From the NCBI GenBank assembly GCA_000434615.1, contig FR880833.1, positions 39,682 through 64,337 of the forward strand: a stretch of DNA of 24,656 nt, given 5' to 3'. A program made the position numbers and the translations under genes. Shown piece by piece: positions 6,858-15,493 of the stretch (positions within the stretch are counted from its first letter, which is position 1; every line of letters begins with the position of its first letter). The DNA comes from Clostridium sp. CAG:510. Lineage in GTDB: Bacteria > Bacillota > Clostridia > Lachnospirales > Lachnospiraceae. Under the pieces are notes generated by a model. It had not been told where the DNA came from and did not search any database. It saw nothing but the letters and a program-made list of their open reading frames with translations.

Positions 6858-7610
6858 ATGCTGACAGAAGAAAGATTTGCAGCGATTTTGGAAGAGCTGC
6901 GTATGAAAAACGCCGTGAGCGTTACGGAACTGGTGGAAAAATTAGGAGCGTCGGAGTCCACCATCCGCAGAGACTTAAATACATTGGATGAAATGGGAAA
7001 GCTGAAAAAAGTGCACGGCGGTGCGACCGCCATGGACAGGGAGTACATCACAAGCGAGCCCACCGTTTCAGATAAGGTAAACATGCAGGTGGAGGAAAAG
7101 AAAGCCATCGGCAGATATGCGGCAGCCATGATAAACAATGACGATTTTGTATTTGTGGATGCGGGCACCAGTACCGAATGGATGATTGAATATATTGGAG
7201 AGTCTAAGGCAACATTTATTACAAACGGTATCGCACATGCGAAAAAGCTTCTGAATAAAAACCTAAAGACTTACATCATCGGCGGCAGGCTGAAGCCCGC
7301 CACAGAGGCTATCATCGGAGCGGAAGCCGTGCAGAACATGAAAAAATTCAATTTCACGAAATGCTTCTTAGGAACCAACGGAATTCATTTAGATTACGGG
7401 TTCACCACCACGGATTTGGAGGAAGGTGCCGTAAAAATGGAAGCGGTAAACCGGTCTTTCGCCCGCATGGTGCTTGCCGACCACAGCAAATTCGACAAGG
7501 TGACGGCAGTTACCTTTGCAGGCATCGAAAAAGCATGTGTGATTACGGATCGTTTACTGAATGACAAATATGCGGATGCAACCGTGATAAAGGAGGTAAT
7601 GAAATTATGA
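6858..7610 (+). CDS. fruR: DeoR family transcriptional regulator of the fructose operon
   Basis: The start at 6858 (MLTEERFAAILEEL) has an ideal AGGAGG six bases upstream; the longer frame from 6786 reads through tandem repeats. The 250-residue product is standard for the DeoR family. The N-terminal helix-turn-helix is at about 21-41 (SVTELVEKLGASESTIRRDL), followed by KVHGGA. The C-terminal sugar-phosphate sensor domain includes FVDAGTSTEWMIEYI, TNGIAHAKKL, IGGRLKPATEAIIG and LADHSKFDKVTAVTFA. DeoR-type regulators of this kind usually repress and respond to a phosphorylated sugar, here plausibly fructose-1-phosphate. It overlaps fruK by 4 bp (ATGA), so the two are translationally coupled. 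Autoregulation through the ATGA array upstream is inferred. Confidence 0.92.
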   Translation: MLTEERFAAILEELRMKNAVSVTELVEKLGASESTIRRDLNTLDEMGKLKKVHGGATAMDREYITSEPTVSDKVNMQVEEKKAIGRYAAAMINNDDFVFVDAGTSTEWMIEYIGESKATFITNGIAHAKKLLNKNLKTYIIGGRLKPATEAIIGAEAVQNMKKFNFTKCFLGTNGIHLDYGFTTTDLEEGAVKMEAVNRSFARMVLADHSKFDKVTAVTFAGIEKACVITDRLLNDKYADATVIKEVMKL

Positions 7611-8509
7611 TTTACACAGTGACATTTAATCCTGCACTGGATTATGTAATCCGAATGGAAAGCTTAAAATTGGGGACGGTAAACAGAAGCAGTGCGGAAG
7701 CCGTTTACTACGGCGGCAAAGGCATCAATGTTTCCACCGTCTTAAAAAACATCGGAGTGGATTCCGTGGCATTAGGGTTTGTAGCCGGCTTTACCGGAAA
7801 GGAAATCGAAGAAGGCGTGAAAAATATGGGCGTTGCGACCGATTTCATAAAACTGCCGGAGGGCATGAGCCGCATCAATGTGAAAATCAAAGCAGAGCAG
7901 GAAACCGAGATTAACGGACAGGGACCGGCAATCAGCATGGAGAAGGTAGAAAAGCTGTTTGAAAAGCTTGACAGGCTGGAAAAAGGAGACTGCCTGGTGC
8001 TGGCGGGAACCATACCGGCCTCCCTGCCTTCCGATATATATGAGCAGATTATGGACAGACTGAAGGATAAGGAAATCCGCATTGTGGTGGATGCCACAAA
8101 GGACCTTCTCCTGAATGTCCTAAAATATCATCCGTTCCTGATAAAACCCAACAATCACGAACTGGGAGAAATGTTCGGAGTGGTCTTGAAGACAGACGAA
8201 GAAATCGTGGAATATGCGAAAAAGCTGCAGGAAAGAGGAGCCCGGAACGTACTCATTTCCATGGCAGGGGACGGCGCAATTTTACTGACAGAAACGAAAG
8301 AAGTCTATAAAATGGGAGTTCCCAAGGGCACGGTAGTCAATTCCGTAGGCGCAGGCGACTCCATGGTGGCAGGATTTGTGGCAAGCTATTTCAAGGAACA
8401 TGACTATCTTAAGGCGTTGAAGTTCGGTACGGCAACGGGAAGTGCAACCGCATTCTCCGAAGGACTGGCAACCATGGATAAGGTAGAGGAATTGTTGAAA
8501 ACATTATAA
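7607..8509 (+). CDS. fruK: 1-phosphofructokinase
   Basis: This PfkB/ribokinase-family enzyme phosphorylates fructose-1-phosphate to fructose-1,6-bisphosphate with ATP. The 300-residue length is typical. The start MIYTVTFNPALDYVI and YYGGKGINVSTVLKNIG carry the substrate-binding Asp and the Gly-Gly motif. VVNSVGAGDSMVAGF near the C-terminus is the PfkB signature with the catalytic Asp. Tagatose-6-phosphate kinase (LacC) is a close relative and cannot be excluded from sequence alone, but the position between a DeoR gene and a fructose PTS gene favours FruK. Its start overlaps the fruR stop, and fruA follows after 17 bp. Confidence 0.93.
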   Translation: MIYTVTFNPALDYVIRMESLKLGTVNRSSAEAVYYGGKGINVSTVLKNIGVDSVALGFVAGFTGKEIEEGVKNMGVATDFIKLPEGMSRINVKIKAEQETEINGQGPAISMEKVEKLFEKLDRLEKGDCLVLAGTIPASLPSDIYEQIMDRLKDKEIRIVVDATKDLLLNVLKYHPFLIKPNNHELGEMFGVVLKTDEEIVEYAKKLQERGARNVLISMAGDGAILLTETKEVYKMGVPKGTVVNSVGAGDSMVAGFVASYFKEHDYLKALKFGTATGSATAFSEGLATMDKVEELLKTL

Positions 8510-8526
8510 GTAAGGAGGGTATTCAT

Positions 8527-10659
8527 ATGAGGATTACAGAACTGTTGAAAAAAGATAGCGTTTCTCTCGGAGTAAAAGTGGACTCCAAGGACGCAGCCAT
8601 CAATTATCTGGTGGATTTACATGCCAGGGTGGGAAACATTACCGACAAAGCAGTATTTAAGGAAGGAATTGTAAAAAGGGAAGAGGGCGGTTCCACCGCC
8701 ATCGGCGAAGGCATTGCCATTCCCCATGCGAAAAATAAAGCTGTAACAAAAGCGGGACTGGCAGCCATGACCGTACCGGAAGGTGTGGATTACGACTCCC
8801 TGGACGGACAGCCTACCAACCTGATTTTCATGATCGCGGCACCGGAGGGCGGCTCCGATGTGCACCTGGAAGTGCTTTCCAGGTTAAGCATGCTTCTGAT
8901 TGACGAGGACTTTAGGAAGGAACTGTTAGCAAGCAAGAATGTGGATGAATTCTTAAAGGTCTGCGACAAGTACGAGGCAGCCAAATTCCCCGAAGAATTT
9001 GCAAAAGATGAGCAGAGAGCCGACGATAAAGCAACTGACGGGCAGAAGGCAGATGCGGCAGGCAGCGAAGGCACTGGCAAGCAGAACAAAGATGCGGCAG
9101 GCAGCAAAGCCCCCGCCTACAAGGTCTTAGCGGTTACCGCCTGTCCCACCGGCATTGCTCACACCTACATGGCAGCTGAAGCGCTGGAAAAAGAAGGAAA
9201 GAAGTTAGGCATTCCCGTGAAAGCGGAGACCAACGGCTCCGGCGGCGCCAAGAACATTTTGACCGATGAAGAAATCGCATCCTGCGACGGCATCATCGTA
9301 GCAGCGGACAAAAATGTGGAGACTGCCAGATTTGACGGAAAGCCGGTACTGTTTGTAAAGGTAGCGGACGGCATCCACAAGCCGGCAGAGTTAATTCAGA
9401 AAATCGAGAGCGGCGAGGTTCCCGTTCATCATGAAAAAGGTGCGGCAAAGACATACTCCAAAGCGGACGGCAGTATCGGCAGCCGGATTTACAAGCACCT
9501 GATGAACGGCGTATCCCATATGCTTCCCTTTGTTATCGGCGGCGGTATCCTGACGGCACTGGCATTTTTAATCGATACCCTGTGTGGCTACGGTGCAACC
9601 GGTGGCAGCAGCTTCGGTTCCTGCACCCCGCTTTCCGCATTCTTCAAGTATGCGGGCGGTCTGGCTATGGGTATTATGGTACCGGTTCTCGCAGGCTTTA
9701 TTGCAGAGTCCATAGCGGACAGACCGGGACTTGCGGTAGGCTTCTTGGGCGGTCTTTTAGCCTCCTCCGGTAATGCGGCAATCGCAGGTTATACCTGGGC
9801 AAACGACGGACTTTCCGGTTTCCAGAACTTTATTGCAAAGTTCGGTTTTACCGGCCCTGCAGGCGGAAACACCGTCTCCGGTTTCTTAGGAGGAATTGTG
9901 GCAGGCTTCTTAGCAGGTTACATTGTACTCCTGTTAAGAAAGCTCTGTGACAGGCTGCCCCAGTCCTTAGAGGGAATCAAGCCTACACTGATCTATCCGG
10001 TGGTCGGCATGTTTGTGACAGCCGTACTGATGATTTTTATTTTTAACCCGTTAATCGGCGTGGTAAATACCGGACTCAGCAACATGTTAAGTGCTCTGGC
10101 AGAGAAGAATCTGTTGATTGTCTTAGGATTAATCTTAGGCGGTATGATGGCGGTTGATATGGGCGGTCCCATCAACAAGGCGGCTTATGTATACGGAACC
10201 ATGGTACTCGGTACCGCAAGCGAGCTGCTGGCAGCAGGTGTAAGCCTGACAGACCCCGCCGTACAGGCATGCTACATTTCCATGGCAGCCGTTATGGTAG
10301 GCGGCATGGTGCCTCCTCTGGGCATTGCCCTTGCCTGCATCTTCTTCCCGAAGAAGTTTACAAAGGCAGAGAGAAATTCCACCGTATCCAACATCGTTAT
10401 GGGCTGTGGTTTCATTACCGAAGGAGCCATTCCCTTCGCAGCGGCAGACCCCGGACACGTTATTCCCTGCACATTCATCGGTGCAGCAGTAGCAGGTGCG
10501 CTTTCCGCAGCTTTCCGGTGTACGCTGATGGCACCGCACGGCGGACTGTTCGTATTCGCCACCGTGGGACATCCGCTTATGTATATTGTTTCCTGGCTGG
10601 TCGGTTCCGCAGTGACCTGCATCTTATTGGGACTCATTAAAAAGCCCGTTCAGGAGTAA
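8527..10659 (+). CDS. fruA: PTS fructose transporter subunit IIABC
   Basis: This 710-residue membrane permease imports fructose and releases fructose-1-phosphate. Domain order is EIIA (about 1-150), EIIB (about 198-295) and EIIC (about 320-705). The EIIA phosphorylation site is His67 in GEGIAIPHAKNKAV. The EIIB phospho-cysteine is Cys206 in VTACPTGIAHTYMAAEAL. An Ala/Asp/Lys-rich linker (about 155-197) joins them. EIIC begins GSRIYKHLMNGVSHMLPFVIGGG and has about eight to ten hydrophobic segments, including MGGPINKAAYVYG and the TEGAIPFAAADP loop. The ribosome site is AAGGAGGG. Because HPr and enzyme I follow, every phosphocarrier needed for fructose uptake is encoded in one apparent operon. 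Confidence 0.95.
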   Translation: MRITELLKKDSVSLGVKVDSKDAAINYLVDLHARVGNITDKAVFKEGIVKREEGGSTAIGEGIAIPHAKNKAVTKAGLAAMTVPEGVDYDSLDGQPTNLIFMIAAPEGGSDVHLEVLSRLSMLLIDEDFRKELLASKNVDEFLKVCDKYEAAKFPEEFAKDEQRADDKATDGQKADAAGSEGTGKQNKDAAGSKAPAYKVLAVTACPTGIAHTYMAAEALEKEGKKLGIPVKAETNGSGGAKNILTDEEIASCDGIIVAADKNVETARFDGKPVLFVKVADGIHKPAELIQKIESGEVPVHHEKGAAKTYSKADGSIGSRIYKHLMNGVSHMLPFVIGGGILTALAFLIDTLCGYGATGGSSFGSCTPLSAFFKYAGGLAMGIMVPVLAGFIAESIADRPGLAVGFLGGLLASSGNAAIAGYTWANDGLSGFQNFIAKFGFTGPAGGNTVSGFLGGIVAGFLAGYIVLLLRKLCDRLPQSLEGIKPTLIYPVVGMFVTAVLMIFIFNPLIGVVNTGLSNMLSALAEKNLLIVLGLILGGMMAVDMGGPINKAAYVYGTMVLGTASELLAAGVSLTDPAVQACYISMAAVMVGGMVPPLGIALACIFFPKKFTKAERNSTVSNIVMGCGFITEGAIPFAAADPGHVIPCTFIGAAVAGALSAAFRCTLMAPHGGLFVFATVGHPLMYIVSWLVGSAVTCILLGLIKKPVQE

Positions 10660-10724
10660 AGCACAAAAGGGAATTTACAATAAAATATAAAAATATAAAG
10701 ATATGAAAGAAAAAAATAAACGAA

Positions 10725-10747
10725 GAAGAGCCCGGCAGGGGCTCTTC
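10725..10747 (+). other. Hairpin between fruA and ptsH, without a U tract
   Basis: GAAGAGCCC (10725-10733) pairs perfectly with GGGCTCTTC (10739-10747) around a GGCAG loop. Downstream bases are CCCAAAAAATACTG, so it is not a normal intrinsic terminator. It lies in a 129-bp gap whose first half is AT-rich. It could stabilise the 3' end of the fru message or mark a processing point. No clear separate promoter for ptsH was seen, though AT-rich TATAAA-like elements occur near 10694. Confidence 0.65.
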
Positions 10748-10788
10748 CCCAAAAAATACTGAGAAAACAGAAAAAGGAGATTACGACT

Positions 10789-11052
10789 ATGGTAGCAAAA
10801 GAAGTAAAAATCACTAACGAGCAGGGATTACACATGAGACCGGCAGGAGTATTTGCAAAGGAAATGACCAAATTCAACTCTGATGTAACACTGGTTTACA
10901 ACGGCAAGAGAGTCAATGCCAAGAGCGTTATGTTAATCATTGCAGCATGCATCAAATGCGGAGCAGAGCTGACGATTGAATGCAACGGCGCAGACGAAGA
11001 AGCAGCACTGGCAAAGGCAGTGGAATTAGTAGAGTCCGGTTTCGGTGAATAA
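10789..11052 (+). CDS. ptsH: Phosphocarrier protein HPr
   Basis: HPr passes phosphate from enzyme I to the EIIA domains. The 87-residue product has the active His15 in NEQGLHMRPAGVF and the regulatory Ser46 in RVNAKSVMLI. Ser46 is the target of HPr kinase in Firmicutes and links HPr to CcpA-type catabolite control, so this copy looks both catalytic and regulatory. The ribosome site AAGGAG lies 9 bp upstream. ptsI follows after 15 bp. A Cys pair (AACIKCGAEL) replaces residues that are usually non-cysteine here, with no known consequence. Confidence 0.96.
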   Translation: MVAKEVKITNEQGLHMRPAGVFAKEMTKFNSDVTLVYNGKRVNAKSVMLIIAACIKCGAELTIECNGADEEAALAKAVELVESGFGE

Positions 11053-11067
11053 AAAGAGGAGAAAAAT

Positions 11068-12771
11068 ATGGTAAAGGGCATAGGCGGTTCCGCAGGTTAC
11101 GGCGTCGGTAAGGTGGTTGTGATATCGGATGCAAAACCCGAATATGTGGTAAAAAACATCACGGATACCGAGGCGGAGATAAAAAGATACGAAGATGCGG
11201 TAGCATCATTTGAAAAGAAGACGCAGGCGATGGCAGACACCATGCGCAGCCAGGTGGGCGAACATAATGCGGAAATATTAGAAGGACACATTCTCCTTCT
11301 GAAAGATCCCGGCATGGAAGAAATCACCAAGAGCACCATCAAGGGTGGCACCTGCGCCGAGGCGGCGTTTGAAAGCGCCTGCGATATGTTCATCCAGATG
11401 TTCCAGATGACCGGCGACGAGCTTTTACAGCAGAGAGTGACGGACATCAACGATATCCGTATGAGGATGTTAAAAATTCTGACCGGCACCCCGGATGTGA
11501 ATGTGGCAGAGGTACCTGCGGGCACCGTACTGGTGGCAACGGACCTGACACCCTCCATGACAGCCGGCATTGTAAAGGAAAACGTAGTGGGCATCCTCAC
11601 GGAGGTGGGCGGACAGACATCCCACTCCGCCATCCTGGCAAGAGCACTGCAGATTCCCGCCGTGCTCAGCATAAATGGCATTGTATCCAAGGTACACAAC
11701 GGCATGGAGGTGGCGCTGGACGGCGTACACGGCGAATGTATTTTAGAGCCGGATGAGCAGCAGAAGAAGGAATACCTTATAAAAAGAGCCGAATTTATTA
11801 AGCAGAGAGAAATGCTGCAGATTTACAAAGGAAAAGAAACGGTTACCGCGGACGGTGAAAAGCTCATGCTGTTCGGCAATATCGGCAAGCCGGAGGACGC
11901 TTCCCAGGTGCTCTTAAATGACGGCGAAGGCATAGGACTTTTCCGGACTGAGTTTCTGTTCATGGGAGCAAGCAAGCTTCCCACCGAAGAAGAACAGTTT
12001 GCCGCATACAAGCAGGCAGCGGAAATCATGGCAGGCAAGAGTGTGATTATCCGTACCCTGGATGTGGGCGGCGACAAGGACATCCCGTACCTGGGACTGG
12101 AAAAAGAGGACAATCCGTTCTTAGGCTTCCGTGCCGTGCGGTACTGTCTGAAAAACGAGGATGTTTACAAGGTGCAGTTAAGAGCCCTGCTCCGCGCCAG
12201 CGCCTTCGGAGATGTGAAAATCATGATACCCCTGGTTACCTGCGTGGAAGAAGTCAGAGCCGTAAAGGCGCTGGTGAAAAGGCTTATGGCAGAGCTGGAT
12301 GCAGAGGGCAGGAAATACAACAAGGACATTGAAATCGGTGTCATGATAGAAACACCGGCAGCCAGCCTGATTGCAGACCTTCTGGCAAAAGAAGCCGATT
12401 TCTTCAGCATCGGCACCAACGATCTGACCCAGTATACCATGGCGGTGGACAGAGGAAATGCCAAGGTATCCTACTTATACTCCGCGTACAATCCGGCAGT
12501 ACTCCGTTCCATGAAGCACATTATCGAGACCGGAAAGGCAGCAGGCATTACCGTGGGCATGTGCGGTGAAGCGGCGGCGGACCCGCTTCTCATTCCCCTT
12601 CTCGTTTCCTTCGGACTGGAAGAGTATTCCGTCAGCGCCACTTCCGTACTGGCAACGAGAGGCATCCTTTCCAAGTGGAGTAAAAAAGAAGCGGATGAGC
12701 TTGCAGAAAAGGCACTCTCCTTATCCACAGAGGCAGAGGTGGCAGAGCTTCTAAGAGAAGCTCAAAAATAA
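11068..12771 (+). CDS. ptsI: Phosphoenolpyruvate-protein phosphotransferase (PTS enzyme I)
   Basis: Enzyme I takes phosphate from PEP and gives it to HPr in the cytoplasm. The 567-residue length is typical. The phosphorylated residue is His186 in GGQTSHSAILARAL. The PEP-binding barrel shows GEGIGLFRTEFLFMG, IIRTLDVGGDKDIPYLGLEKE, NPFLGFRAVRYCL, ETPAASLIADLLAKEADFFSIGTNDLTQY and the catalytic Cys499 in GMCGEAAADP. It has a GAGGAG ribosome site, follows ptsH closely, and ends just before a strong terminator, so it closes the fru-pts unit. Confidence 0.96.
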   Translation: MVKGIGGSAGYGVGKVVVISDAKPEYVVKNITDTEAEIKRYEDAVASFEKKTQAMADTMRSQVGEHNAEILEGHILLLKDPGMEEITKSTIKGGTCAEAAFESACDMFIQMFQMTGDELLQQRVTDINDIRMRMLKILTGTPDVNVAEVPAGTVLVATDLTPSMTAGIVKENVVGILTEVGGQTSHSAILARALQIPAVLSINGIVSKVHNGMEVALDGVHGECILEPDEQQKKEYLIKRAEFIKQREMLQIYKGKETVTADGEKLMLFGNIGKPEDASQVLLNDGEGIGLFRTEFLFMGASKLPTEEEQFAAYKQAAEIMAGKSVIIRTLDVGGDKDIPYLGLEKEDNPFLGFRAVRYCLKNEDVYKVQLRALLRASAFGDVKIMIPLVTCVEEVRAVKALVKRLMAELDAEGRKYNKDIEIGVMIETPAASLIADLLAKEADFFSIGTNDLTQYTMAVDRGNAKVSYLYSAYNPAVLRSMKHIIETGKAAGITVGMCGEAAADPLLIPLLVSFGLEEYSVSATSVLATRGILSKWSKKEADELAEKALSLSTEAEVAELLREAQK

Positions 12772-12779
12772 TAACAGAA

Positions 12780-12826
12780 AGAAGTTTTGCGGTTTCCTCC
12801 CCCAAACGGCCGTAAGACTTCTTTTT
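12780..12826 (+). terminator. Intrinsic terminator after ptsI
   Basis: AGAAGTTTTGCGG (12780-12792) pairs with CCGTAAGACTTCT (12810-12822), giving a 13-bp stem with two G-U pairs, followed by a run of five T (12822-12826). It ends the fru-pts operon. Confidence 0.85.
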
Positions 12827-12827
12827 G

Positions 12828-12856
12828 TTGTATTTTCCTATGGGTATGGGTATAAT
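12828..12856 (+). promoter_or_regulatory. Promoter for the flavoprotein-nadE unit
   Basis: A perfect -10 TATAAT is at 12851-12856. A weak -35 (TTGTAT, 12828-12833) lies 17 bp upstream, directly after the previous terminator. Transcription should start near 12863, just before the AAAGGA ribosome site. Confidence 0.55.
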
Positions 12857-12879
12857 AAAGCGGAAAGGACGGGATATAC

Positions 12880-13500
12880 ATGAAGGTTTTAATGTTGAAC
12901 GGCAGCGCCAGGCCGGGCGGAAACACCAATGCGGCGCTGACGGAAATCGGAAAAGAATTGGAAAAAGAAGGAATTTCTTATGAAATTTTTCAGATAGGAG
13001 CGGGTCCGGTAAGGGATTGTATCGGCTGCGGACAGTGTACGGAGAACGGCTGCATATTTACGGATGATGCGGTCAACGAATTTGTGGCAAAGGCAAAGGA
13101 AGCCGACGGCTTCGTATTCGGCACGCCGGTATATTATGCGCATCCCAGCGGAAGGGTACAGTCCTTTTTGGACCGAGTGTTTTACAGCAGCGGCAGATCC
13201 CTTGCGTTTAAGCCCGGGGCATCGGTTGCCGTGGCAAGAAGGGGCGGCACCAGCGCTTCCTTTGATGTGATGAATAAATATTTCGGCATCAGCCAGATGC
13301 CGGTGGCAGGTTCTACATACTGGAATATCGTACATGGCAGGGTGCCCGGCGAGGCAAGCCTTGACGAAGAAGGGATGCAGACCATGCGGAATTTAGCAAG
13401 AAATTTAGCATGGATGATGAAGTGTTTTGCCCTCGGCAAAGAAAACGGCGTGCCCTATCCGGACACCGAGAGGAAGTACCAGACGAACTTTATTAGATAG
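12880..13500 (+). CDS. Flavodoxin-fold NAD(P)H-dependent oxidoreductase with a four-Cys motif
   Basis: The 206-residue protein has the FMN-binding loop of the NADPH-dependent FMN reductase family at its start (VLMLNGSARPGGNTNAAL). GTPVYYAHPSGRVQSFLDR is the second flavin-contact region. Between them lies DCIGCGQCTENGC, a CX2CX2CX4C pattern. The same compact pattern binds 4Fe-4S in archaeal and clostridial iron-sulfur flavoproteins, but many flavodoxin-family relatives carry similar cysteines with no proven cluster. The C-terminal region (SYWNIVHGRVPGEASLDEEGMQTMRNLARNLAWMM, split by function here) is common in anaerobe members. The substrate is unknown. nadE follows after 21 bp, which suggests one transcript. 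Confidence 0.85.
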   Translation: MKVLMLNGSARPGGNTNAALTEIGKELEKEGISYEIFQIGAGPVRDCIGCGQCTENGCIFTDDAVNEFVAKAKEADGFVFGTPVYYAHPSGRVQSFLDRVFYSSGRSLAFKPGASVAVARRGGTSASFDVMNKYFGISQMPVAGSTYWNIVHGRVPGEASLDEEGMQTMRNLARNLAWMMKCFALGKENGVPYPDTERKYQTNFIR

Positions 13501-13521
13501 TTTTTTAATCAGGAGGCAGTT

Positions 13522-15408
13522 ATGGAGCGCAAGGGATATGGCTATTATAAGGTGGCAGCGGTAACATTTCCGGTGACTATCGGCAATACCGAAGAGAACG
13601 CAGAAAACATCATACGTTATATAGAAAAGGCATTGCAGGAGAAGGTGCAGTTACTGGTGTTCCCGGAGCTTTCCGTGACCGGCTATACCTGCGGCGACAT
13701 GTTTTTACGGGGCGAGCTGCAAAGACAGGCAGAAAAATCACTGGACAAAATCAGACAGGCAACCGAAAAAAACAACCTGCTTGTGTGCGTGGGCATGCCC
13801 GTCAATGTGCAGGGCAGGCTGTTTAACTGTGCGGTCTATCTGCAGAACGGAGAAATCAAAGGCGCCGTTCCCAAGACCTATGTACCGAACTACGGAGAAT
13901 TTTACGAAAAGCGCTGGTTTGTGTCCGCGGACTTAAAAACCTGCGAGAAAATTCCTATTTTGGGAAGGGAAGTTCCGTTTTCCGAAAACCTGCTTTTGAA
14001 GGGACGGAACGATGTGGTGATCGGCACGGAAATCTGTGAGGATTTGTGGGTCAGCAATCCGCCCAGCGGACTGCTTTCGAGAGCGGGCGCCACGATTATC
14101 GTAAACCCCTCCGCCAGCAATGATGTCATCGGAAAAAGAAGCTACCGTTACGATCTGGTGAAAATGCAGTCGGGACGCTGCCGGGCGGGCTATGTTTACG
14201 CTTCCTGCGGAGCGGGAGAAAGCTCCACGGATTTAGTTTTTTCCGGTCACTGCATGATTGCGGAAAACGGCAGGGTATTAAAAGAGGTTGCGGACATCAT
14301 GACCGATGAAGCCATGATTACGGATGTGATTGATATTGAACGCTGTGTGAACGACCGCTGCCGTTACAATAGCGACCTGTGGGGCAAATGCCCGGATGTT
14401 ATGGAAGTGGACATTACCGTGGAAGACAGGGAGGATTTACTCCCGGTAGCCGTGGACCCCTATCCCTTTGTACCGGGGGACGGCGGCGAGTTAAAGAAAC
14501 GATGCGAGGAAATCTTAAAGCTGCAGGAAAGAGGTCTCATGCAGAGACTCCGTGCCATAAAGTGCAGCGATGTGGTACTGGGACTTTCAGGGGGACTTGA
14601 CAGCACATTGGCGCTGGTTGTCTGCTGCGAAGCCTTTGACCGGCTGTCCATGGACAGAAAGCACATTCACTGCTTCTCCATGCCGGGCTTCGGAACTACG
14701 GAGAAAACCCACAGCATCAGCGAGGATTTGGCAAAGCATTTCGGCGTTTCCTTCAAAGAAGTAAATATCAGAGAGGCTTGTCTGCAGCACATGCGCGACA
14801 TCGGACATGCCGAGGATGTGTACGACATTGCTTACGAAAATATCCAGGCAAGGGAGCGCACCCAGATTTTATTTGATTATGCCAATATGGTAAACGGTAT
14901 CGTCATCGGTACCGGCGACATGTCGGAATCAGCGCTCGGCTGGTGCACCTACAACGGCGACCATATGAGCAATTATGCGGTCAATGTGGGCGTGCCCAAG
15001 ACTCTGGTAAAATGGTTAATCCGCTACTATGCGGACGAATACCGGATAGAAGTATTGAAACGGGTGTTGGACCTTCCCATTTCCCCGGAGCTTTTACCGG
15101 CGGGAAAGGACGGAGAAATCGTACAGAAAACGGAGGAGAGCATCGGCAAATACGATTTGCACGATTTCTTCCTCTATCACTTTTTGCGGAACGGCTTCGG
15201 CAGGGAAAAAATTAAGAAACTGGCGCAGATTGCGTATCCGCAGGTCCCGGAAGGGGAAATAGAAAAGACCCTCGCCGTATTTTACAGCCGCATGCGGACA
15301 CAGCAGTTTAAGCGCTCCTGCATTCCGGACGGCGTGAAAATCGGTTCCGTGGCGTTGTCGCCGAGGGGCGATCTGCGGCTGCCGAGCGATTTGTCGGCGC
15401 TGTGGTAA
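13522..15408 (+). CDS. nadE: Glutamine-dependent NAD+ synthetase
   Basis: NadE makes NAD+ from nicotinic acid adenine dinucleotide, ATP and glutamine. The 628-residue two-domain form is seen. The N-terminal glutaminase (nitrilase fold, about 1-290) has the triad Glu49 (VFPELSVTGYTCGD), Lys118 (VPKTYVPNYGEFYE) and Cys172 (GTEICEDLWV). The C-terminal synthetase (about 325-628) has the ATP P-loop LGLSGGLDSTLAL at about 352 and GTGDMSESALGWCTYNGDHMSNYAVN. The start has AGGAGG nine bases upstream. A hairpin and the ROK kinase gene follow. The assignment is secure; it is a housekeeping cytoplasmic enzyme. Confidence 0.96.
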   Translation: MERKGYGYYKVAAVTFPVTIGNTEENAENIIRYIEKALQEKVQLLVFPELSVTGYTCGDMFLRGELQRQAEKSLDKIRQATEKNNLLVCVGMPVNVQGRLFNCAVYLQNGEIKGAVPKTYVPNYGEFYEKRWFVSADLKTCEKIPILGREVPFSENLLLKGRNDVVIGTEICEDLWVSNPPSGLLSRAGATIIVNPSASNDVIGKRSYRYDLVKMQSGRCRAGYVYASCGAGESSTDLVFSGHCMIAENGRVLKEVADIMTDEAMITDVIDIERCVNDRCRYNSDLWGKCPDVMEVDITVEDREDLLPVAVDPYPFVPGDGGELKKRCEEILKLQERGLMQRLRAIKCSDVVLGLSGGLDSTLALVVCCEAFDRLSMDRKHIHCFSMPGFGTTEKTHSISEDLAKHFGVSFKEVNIREACLQHMRDIGHAEDVYDIAYENIQARERTQILFDYANMVNGIVIGTGDMSESALGWCTYNGDHMSNYAVNVGVPKTLVKWLIRYYADEYRIEVLKRVLDLPISPELLPAGKDGEIVQKTEESIGKYDLHDFFLYHFLRNGFGREKIKKLAQIAYPQVPEGEIEKTLAVFYSRMRTQQFKRSCIPDGVKIGSVALSPRGDLRLPSDLSALW

Positions 15409-15451
15409 AAAGAAGACGCGCATGTTCGGCAGAAAACAGAAAACGCAAGAC

Positions 15452-15470
15452 GGCAGCCGGGGCGGCTGCC
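15452..15470 (+). other. GC-rich hairpin just upstream of the ROK kinase start
   Basis: GGCAGCCG (15452-15459) and CGGCTGCC (15463-15470) form a perfect 8-bp stem with a GGG loop. The following bases are TTGAAATAAG, not a T tract. It ends 12 bp before the AAGGA ribosome site of the next gene. It might weaken read-through, mark a processing site or affect translation of the kinase. Confidence 0.65.
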
Positions 15471-15493
15471 TTGAAATAAGAAAGGAAAAACAC

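Noticed and set aside
10135..10572. Minus-strand open frame of 145 codons rich in Cys and Gly
   Set aside because: It is antisense to the well-supported EIIC domain of fruA and has no recognisable motif or ribosome site.
10674..10699. TTTACA and TATAAA elements as a ptsH promoter
   Set aside because: The spacing is only 14 bp and the region is simple AT-rich sequence, so the match is not convincing.
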